This document shows positions 58,080 to 64,000 of a DNA stretch of 64,000 bases, piece after piece. The notes below the pieces were generated by a model. That model did not search any database. It saw only the letters and a list, made by a program, of their open reading frames with translations, and had not been told where the DNA came from. The position numbers and the translations under genes were made by a program. Position 1 is the first letter of the stretch; the number at the start of each line of letters is the position of its first letter. The stretch is from Girardinichthys multiradiatus (taxonomy: Eukaryota; Chordata; Actinopteri; Cyprinodontiformes; Goodeidae): positions 6,607,327 through 6,671,326 of the forward strand of contig NC_061817.1 of NCBI RefSeq assembly GCF_021462225.1, in the 5' to 3' direction.

Positions 58080-60540
58080 ATACAGGTAGCAGAAATGGAG
58101 GGTGTGTTTGCACCTCAACCATAACTGAGCTACTTTAGTTGTAACTAATGTAACTGATGTTGCTCTATCTGACCACTTTTCTGTTATTTTGAAAGCATCA
58201 TCTGCAATCATTCAGTTTGCCAAAGAGACATGATAAGAAAACGCATCTTTAAGGACGGTGCTGCTGAAACCTTTAACCAGATTTACTCTTCTACCTCCAC
58301 TTTGCCCTGTAACACTGTAGATGAGCTGGTAGATAACTTTCATTCTAAAATCTTGGACATTATTGATTCAATTGCTCCAATTAAAGTGAAAGTCGTTTCT
58401 GGGAAGAAAATGTCTCTGTGGAGAAGTGCTCCACCAGTCAGAAGTGAAAAACAGAAGTGTCGAAAAGCTGAATGCAGGTGGTGAAAGACTGGATTCCAGG
58501 TTCACTATATTATCTATAAAGAGAGACTATACAGATATAACCTACAACTGAAAAATGCAAGGGAGCCTTTCTTTTCTGAGATCATCAACAAAAACATTAA
58601 CAATGCTCGTACATTATTTGCCACGGTCGACAGGTTAACAAACCCTCCTGTTACTGTAGCATCTGAACTCCACTCTACCAGGGCCTGCAATGAATTTGCT
58701 AAATTCTTTACTGAAAAAACCCAAAAGATCAGAGGGGCAGTCAGCACATCAACTTCAGTACCAATGTTGTCTCCAACTAGAACTAAACAACTAAGCTCTT
58801 CTTCCTGCTGTCTCGATCTTTTACCCACAGCTTTCCTGAAGAAAGCTTTGCCCGTAATAACATCTGATTTAACTCAAATAATAAACACGTCCCTTTTGTC
58901 AGGTGTTTTCCTCCAGGCCCTAAAAACAGCAATTATCAAACCTCTATTGAAAAACAGCAACTTGGACAAGCTGCTACTACAGAACTACAGGCCTATATCA
59001 AACCTCCCCTTCATCAGTAAGATTATTGAAAAAGCTGTGTTTCAGCAGTTAAACAACTTCCTAACAACGACCAACCGCTTCGATGTCTTCAGGTCAGCCT
59101 TCCTGCTCACCACAGTACAGAGACTGCTCTTGTCAAGGTGTTCAATGACATCCGTATAAATGCAGACTGTGGAAGAACCACAGTGCTGGTATTATTAGAC
59201 CTTAGTGCAGCATTCGACACCGTTGATCACTCCATTTTATTAGAGCGCCGGGAAAACTGGGTCAGCCTTTCTGGTACAGCACTCAACTGGTTTAAATCCT
59301 ACTTGAAGGACAGGGAATGTTTTGTGTCAGTAGGTAATTTTACATCAGAGACAACAAAAATCACATGTGGCGTTCCCCAAGGGAACATCTTAGGGCCCCT
59401 CCTATTCAATATCTACATGCTCCCCCTAACTCAGATTTTAATAAACAACAACGTCAGTTATCATAACTATGCAGACGACACACAGCTATACGTTACAATG
59501 TCACCAGGTGACCACGAACCCATTCAAGCGCTGGGTAAATGCTTAGAAGAAAACAATGCATGGATGGGCCTAAATTTTCTTCAGCTGAATCAGAACAAAA
59601 CTGAAGTAATAATCTTTGGACCAAAGGAAGAGCGTTTAAAAGTTAGCACACAGCTTCAGTTAATACAGCTAGAAACCACCAGTCAGGCTCGAAACCTGGG
59701 TGTAGTGATGGACTCAGACCTGAACCTTCAGAGGCACATAAAAGTAGTAACAAGGTCGGCCTTCTATCACCTAAAGAACATCTCTAGGATTAAAGGACTA
59801 ATGTCTCAGCAGGACCTTGAAAAACTAATTCATGCGTTCATCTTTAGTAGAATTGATTACTGCAACGGTGTCTTCACAGGTCTGCCTAAAAAGTGGATCA
59901 GACAGCTGCAGTTGATCCAGAACGCTGCTGCCCCCGCATCCTCACTAGAACTAAGAAAGTGGAGCACATCACCCTGGTTCTAAAGTCCCTACACTGGCTC
60001 CCTGTAGCTCAGAGAATAGACTTTGAAATACTTCTGTTAGTCTATAAATCACTGAATGGCTTAGCACCAAAATACATTACAGACTTGTTGTCAGTGTATC
60101 AACCAGCCAGACCTCTCAGGTCTTCTGGCTCAAATCTACTCTGCACACCCAGAACCAGAACCACACATGGAGAAGCAACTATTAGTTTTTATGCTCCACT
60201 AATCTGGAATAAACTCAGAAAACTGTAAATGCGCTGAAACCCTAAATTGATTTAAATCAAGATAAAAAACTTATTTGTTTAGAGTGGCCTTTGACTGTGC
60301 CATCTAGGCATGATTAGTTCTGTTTTCAGTCCAATTTTCCTTTCATTTTCTTGTCCATCATTCTATTCTCTTTATTTCATTTTATTTTTTTTTATTATCT
60401 CTATTGTTTGATTTTATAATTTGATTTGTTTTTCTGTGTCTGTATCTGTGTTTATTTGCTTTGTGATTGTATTGTAATTGTATGAACAGCGTTTTGAGTG
60501 TCTTGTTGCTGAAAAGCGCTATATAAATAAACTTACCTTC
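58080..60540 (+). mobile_element. L2-like LINE, 5'-truncated, frame-broken
   Basis: Begins in the C-terminal end of the endonuclease (VTDVALSDHFSVIL, about 58150-58190) and runs through the RT to a 3' end AAGCGCTATATAAATAAACT near 60540. RT motifs are spread over several frames: 58764-59159 (FLKKALPVITSDLTQIINTS, NYRPISNLPFISKIIEKAVF), 59138-59983 (LDLSAAFDTVDHSIL, GVPQGNILGPLLFNIYM, YADDTQLY with the catalytic Asp pair at 59471-59476), and 59893-60228 (LKSLHWLPVAQRIDFEILLL). No RNase H, YADDTQLY and the C-terminal WLPV motif place it with CR1/L2. Confidence 0.9.
59138..59983 (+). pseudogene. L2-like reverse transcriptase, largest open piece
   Basis: 281 residues covering the RT palm: TVLVLLDLSAAFDTVDHS, TCGVPQGNILGPLLFNI, YHNYADDTQLYVTM and LGVVMDSDLNLQRHIK. 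Continuous through these motifs, but start and end are frameshifts (upstream to the 58764 frame, downstream to the 59893 frame), so no full ORF2 remains. Confidence 0.88.
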
Positions 60541-60654
60541 CCTTTAGGCTAAACCTGACTCCCCCTTACTCCATCCAACAGGGAGGGAGGAAGGCAGAGG
60601 TAAAAATAATTGTAGTGTTGTTTCCTGTTGCATTGTGTGACAGGTGGGTAACTT

Positions 60655-60848
60655 TAAAATGAGTCAATTCAATCGAATCATTCAGATTTCAAGTCAGGTT
60701 TATACATTCCAATTAATCCTAATCATTGAACAGTGCAGTCAGATTCAGTTATTTATTCAAATTGGATAAAAGTTTTTCTATCTAAGGAAACCCAGCAGAT
60801 TGCATCCAGTCAGTGACTTGCAGCATTCACTCCTCCTGGATGAGCATG
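60655..60848. repeat. Fragment of the 43095-43482 repeat, cut by a Tc1 insertion
   Basis: Contains AAGGAAACCCAGCAGATTGC and CAGTCAGTGACTTGCAGCAT and stops at GATGAGCATG, where the Tc1 at 60851 begins. The uninterrupted copy reads GATGAGCATGTAGAGACAG at about 43315-43333, so the insertion point is its TA. Confidence 0.85.
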
Positions 60849-60850
60849 TA

Positions 60851-61881
60851 CAGGTCCTTCTCAAAATATTAGCATATTGTGATAAAGTTCATTATTTTCC
60901 ATAATGTCATGATGAAAATTTAACATTCATATATTTTAGATTCATTGCACACTAACTGAAATATTTCAGGTCTTTTATTGTCTTAATACGGATGATTTTG
61001 GCATACAGCTCATGAAAACCCAAAATTCCTATCTCACAAAATTAGCATATTTCATCCGACCAATAAAAGAAAAGTGTTTTTAATACAAAAAACATCAACC
61101 TTCAAATAATCATGTACAGTTATGCACTCAATACTTGGTCGGGAATCCTTTGGCAGAAATGACTGCTTCAATGCGGCGTGGCATGGAGGCAATCAGTCTG
61201 TGGCACTGCTGAGGTCTTATGTAGGCCCAGGATGCTTCGATACCTTTAGCTCATCCAGAGTGTTGGGTCTTGAGTCTCTCAACGTTCTCTTCACAATATC
61301 CCACAGATTCTCTATGGGGTTCAGGTCAGGAGAGTTGGCAGGCCAATTGAGCACAGTGATACTATGGTCAGTAAACCATTTACCAGTGGTTTTGGCACTG
61401 TGAGCAGGTGCCAGGTCGTGCTGAAAAATGAAATCTTCATCTCCATAAAGCTTTTCAGCAGATGGAAGCATGAAGTGCTCCAAAATCTCCTGATAGCTAG
61501 CTGCATTGACCCTGCCCTTGATAAAACACAGTGGACCAACACCAGCAGCTGACACGGCACCCCAGACCATCACTGACTGTGGGTACTTGACACTGGACTT
61601 CTGGCATTTTGGCATTTCCTTCTCCCCAGTCTTCCTCCAGACTCTGGCACCTTGATTTCCGAATGACATGCAGAATTTGCTTTCGTCCAAAAAAAGTACT
61701 TTGGACCACTGAGCAACAGTCCAGTGCTGCTTCTCTGTAGCCCAGGTCAGGCGCTTCTGCTGCTGTTTCTGGTTCAAAAGTGGCTTGACCTGGGGAATGC
61801 GGCACCTGTAGCCCATTTCCTGCACACACCTGTGCACGGTGGCTCTGGATGTTTCTACTCCAGACTCAGTCCACTGCTTCC
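60851..61881 (-). mobile_element. Second copy of the 1.6-kb Tc1-like transposon, cut by assembly gap
   Basis: The terminal sequence CAGGTCCTTCTCAAAATATT starts at 60851 after TA at 60849-60850, followed by the same inverted end as at 24000-24201. The transposase runs on the minus strand and reaches the N run at 61882. The other end of the element is not present in the 2 kb after the gap, so it lies inside the unresolved gap. Confidence 0.92.
61217..61881 (-). pseudogene. Tc1 transposase, partial (gap) with late frameshift
   Basis: From the gap it reads KQWTESGVETSRATVHRCVQ, VLFLDESKFCMSF (first Asp), GARVWRKTGEKEM, MVWGAVSAAGVGPLCFIKG, FIFQHDLAPAHSA (second Asp) and SPDLNPIENLWDI (Glu). It repairs both late defects of the copy at 22927-23925, but after LDELK a five-base loss near 61235 shifts the frame and removes the last 30 or so residues. 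The N-terminal DNA-binding part is in the gap. Confidence 0.88.
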
Positions 61882-61981
61882 NNNNNNNNNNNNNNNNNNN
61901 NNNNNNNNNNNNNNNNNNNNNNNNNNNNNNNNNNNNNNNNNNNNNNNNNNNNNNNNNNNNNNNNNNNNNNNNNNNNNNNNN
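61882..61981. other. Assembly gap, 100 N
   Basis: Exactly 100 unknown bases, the usual placeholder for a gap of unknown size. It falls inside a Tc1 transposon, so repeat collapse probably caused it. Confidence 0.98.
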
Positions 61982-62135
61982 TATATCAGAATGAAATACA
62001 ATAGAATACAATAGAATTATCCTTTATTCTGCCACAGTGCAGAAATTCAGGTGTTTCTGCAGCAAAGTGAAAGGCAAATGGAAGCATACACACATTAACA
62101 AATGTAAAAAAAAAAAAAAAAAAAAAAATAAGAGT
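61982..62135. repeat. Dispersed repeat tail with poly(A)
   Basis: AATACAATAGAATACAATAG, CCTTTATTCTGCCACAGTGC and an A run at about 62107-62128 look like a LINE 3' region; family not named. Confidence 0.5.
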
Positions 62136-62139
62136 AAGA

Positions 62140-63150
62140 GACAGAACACAATGAGTTTTACTTAGATTACGTCCAATTTACATAGTTATATACAGCTTGA
62201 TATGTATGGCTGGTTAATTTGTTTGGCAGTTTTGTTTTAGATCTTCTTAAATCCAAACACTTAAATCCAAAGTATTCTTCAGCTTATTTTACACATACAT
62301 TTGGTGAAGGAGGTTAGAAACCTCTACTGAGCTAATATACATTGCAGTGAGTCAAATGAAGTGTGCATATTCTTTGCTAGTCCATGCACAGTCAGTCTTG
62401 TGATTTTCCTTTAGCTGTATTGCATTTAAAAATGACCAAGATGGCAGTAAATTAGGAAACAGAAAGACACAAAAACTTGATATAGAACTGAGTCACAAAG
62501 AAGTGAAAAATACTGTAGATTAAAGTTGGAACTTGATTCTAAAATTGACACATAGGTACATTCTGTTAGTACTTTGATATCTGTCTACAGTCTTCATAAA
62601 TTGGGTTTTAAGGTCAGACAAAACAGTAATTTTTGATTTTTATTTTCTTGAGGAAATAGTTTCATAGGTTATTTAGTAACCAGGGTCCTCATGAATGCAT
62701 CAGTACATTATGGTACCTCAAAACCTTTGGGATATACTTTATCTTTCTAGGCTGACAAGATTACTTTTCCACCTATCTCCATTAAGCCTTTAAATTATGC
62801 ATACAGTCCTCATAGAATCTGATCCAATAGGATTGACTTGAATCTTGTTGACTTTGACATGAAACATACCTTTGTATGGGGACCTTGAATAGGCATATGT
62901 TATGTCATCTAGTTAGCTTAGATAATGAAACTAATATTTCCTGACAGAGAGGCTGGAGTGACAGTCTTTATCATATTAAATGTCATTACAGCCAGATGGT
63001 GCGTTGTTTCCACTGCACAACTGCTTCTAGTACGCCCTCTAGTGGTGTAAATGAATGCTGCAGATTCTTAATAAGACCTCTGGTGTTTTTTTTTTGTTTT
63101 GTCCCTTAAAGGTTCTTCTTCTGTTTTCCTGTTTTTCTGTGTTTCAAGTC
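62140..63150. other. Intergenic, nothing recognised
   Basis: A+T-rich sequence with no gene or repeat family recognised. Confidence 0.4.
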
Positions 63151-63159
63151 ATCAAATAA

Positions 63160-63640
63160 ATTTTATTGTAAGGCAGGTCAAAGGACATGGATCAGGTAGA
63201 AGCATGGTATTTTCCAGGAGGAACCAGTGGGGAACAATGACAAGAAGGGAGGTAGGTTGAGAATGGACCAATGAACACAGGGAGTTAATCTGAGGGGAAT
63301 CAGGATCAGCTTGTGGGAGAGAGACTAAAGGCAACTGAGGGAGAGTGACTAATTAACACTAATGAGCAGGGAGTGCAGGGAGGTAACAGAAAATACCTAA
63401 GTGAACTGAAATAACTAAGCAATGAGACTGCCGAAAGAACATAAACAGGGAGGAACCAGATGCATATGGAAATACACACTAAAACATCTAACATAGGAAT
63501 CCAGGGAAGTAACAAAAACCTAAACACCAAAATGAATCTAATAAATCTGAATAAAGTGAAATAAAGCAAGTGAAGAACATGGCAGTGCAGAGAAAACAGA
63601 ACACAAACACAAAACCCCAAACACAGGCAAATTATGACAG
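63160..63640 (-). repeat. Probable dispersed teleost repeat
   Basis: Purine-rich on the plus strand; read on the minus strand, CTGTCATAATTTGCCTGTGT and the TGTTTTCTCTGC region followed by repeated TCCCTG and CTCATTAG words resemble a high-copy fish repeat. Class not determined. Confidence 0.4.
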
Positions 63641-63689
63641 CAACTCAAAGTAGCTCAATGTAAAAACACAATTGACCCTTTGGTAAAAC

Positions 63690-64000
63690 AAAGATTAACT
63701 GTAACCAACCACATTTTTTTATTCAGTTTAATCGGCCACACCCAAGCCTGATACCTGCCTGAACTAAAGAATCAAGAAATCTTTTAAATAAAACCTGAAT
63801 GACAACTTGATGTAGGGTAAAGGATCTCTTACATGCATCATGTCCACATCTATAGAAATTCAAGAACAGGTGAGAAATAAATTCACTGAAGGTTTAAAAA
63901 GCCATTTCAAAGGTTATAAAACCACAGTAAGAGCAATTATGGACAAATAGAGCTGAAACTGAAGTGCCCTCGGGTTTTGCAGCAGGACAACAATCCAAAG
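63690..64000 (+). mobile_element. Tc1-like element, 5' part with internal deletion, runs off the window
   Basis: GCCTGATACCTGCCTGAACT leads into a transposase start at about 63839 (MSTSIEIQEQVRNKFTEG, then TTVRAIMDK). At 63970 it jumps to VLQQDNNPK, the region of the second catalytic Asp, which normally lies some 200 residues further on. So most of the middle is deleted. Confidence 0.8.

Noticed and set aside
62107..62128. Poly(A) run as evidence for a processed pseudogene
   Set aside because: No gene-like sequence upstream; it fits the tail of a dispersed repeat.

Overview
This window is nuclear DNA from a vertebrate, almost certainly a teleost fish. It holds spliced genes with GT-AG introns, orthologs of human 17q25 genes, and many Tc1/mariner, L2-like and I-clade LINE and tRNA-headed SINE copies of the kinds common in spiny-rayed fish. 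Species cannot be named from sequence reading alone. A run of 100 Ns at 61882-61981 marks an assembly gap. All exon boundaries below were read by eye from splice sites, reading phase and remembered protein families; no alignment was run.

Layout. (1) 1-5.9 kb: the 3' four coding exons of cdr2l on the + strand; its introns carry a SINE and a Tc1 element with a LINE nested inside. (2) 5.9-8.2 kb: convergent intergenic space with an old Tc1 remnant. (3) 8.2-20.3 kb: arhgdia (Rho GDI alpha) on the - strand, five coding exons and a long first intron. (4) 20.3-24.9 kb: two Tc1-type transposons placed back to back on one shared TA. (5) 24.9-29.1 kb: alyref (mRNA export adaptor) on the - strand, six coding exons, with a one-base frameshift in exon 3 and a 521-bp palindromic element in intron 3. 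(6) 29.2-39.4 kb: two head-to-tail I-clade (Nimb-like) LINEs with gag-like ORF1, AP endonuclease, RT and RNase H, the first bounded by 13-bp direct repeats. (7) 39.5-41.1 kb: a SINE and a Tc1-derived MITE. (8) 41.1-45.6 kb: mcrip1 on the - strand. (9) 46.0-48.0 kb: ppp1r27 on the - strand. (10) 48-64 kb: no gene recognised; Tc1 remnants, a SINE pair in inverted orientation, a 5'-truncated L2-like LINE, a second copy of the 1.6-kb Tc1 cut by the assembly gap, and further repeats.

The genes are a block of ordinary housekeeping or muscle genes rather than a pathway: arhgdia holds prenylated Rho GTPases in the cytosol, alyref loads mRNA for nuclear export, mcrip1 is an ERK-controlled CtBP partner, ppp1r27 is a PP1-binding ankyrin protein, and cdr2l is a cytoplasmic coiled-coil protein. 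From memory of human 17q25.3, the neighbour pairs ALYREF-ARHGDIA and PPP1R27-MCRIP1 are kept, but the order of the pairs is swapped and P4HB is not between them. I found no evidence of a new biological system; the most useful leads are the alyref frameshift, the alyref intronic hairpin and the precise transposon junctions.
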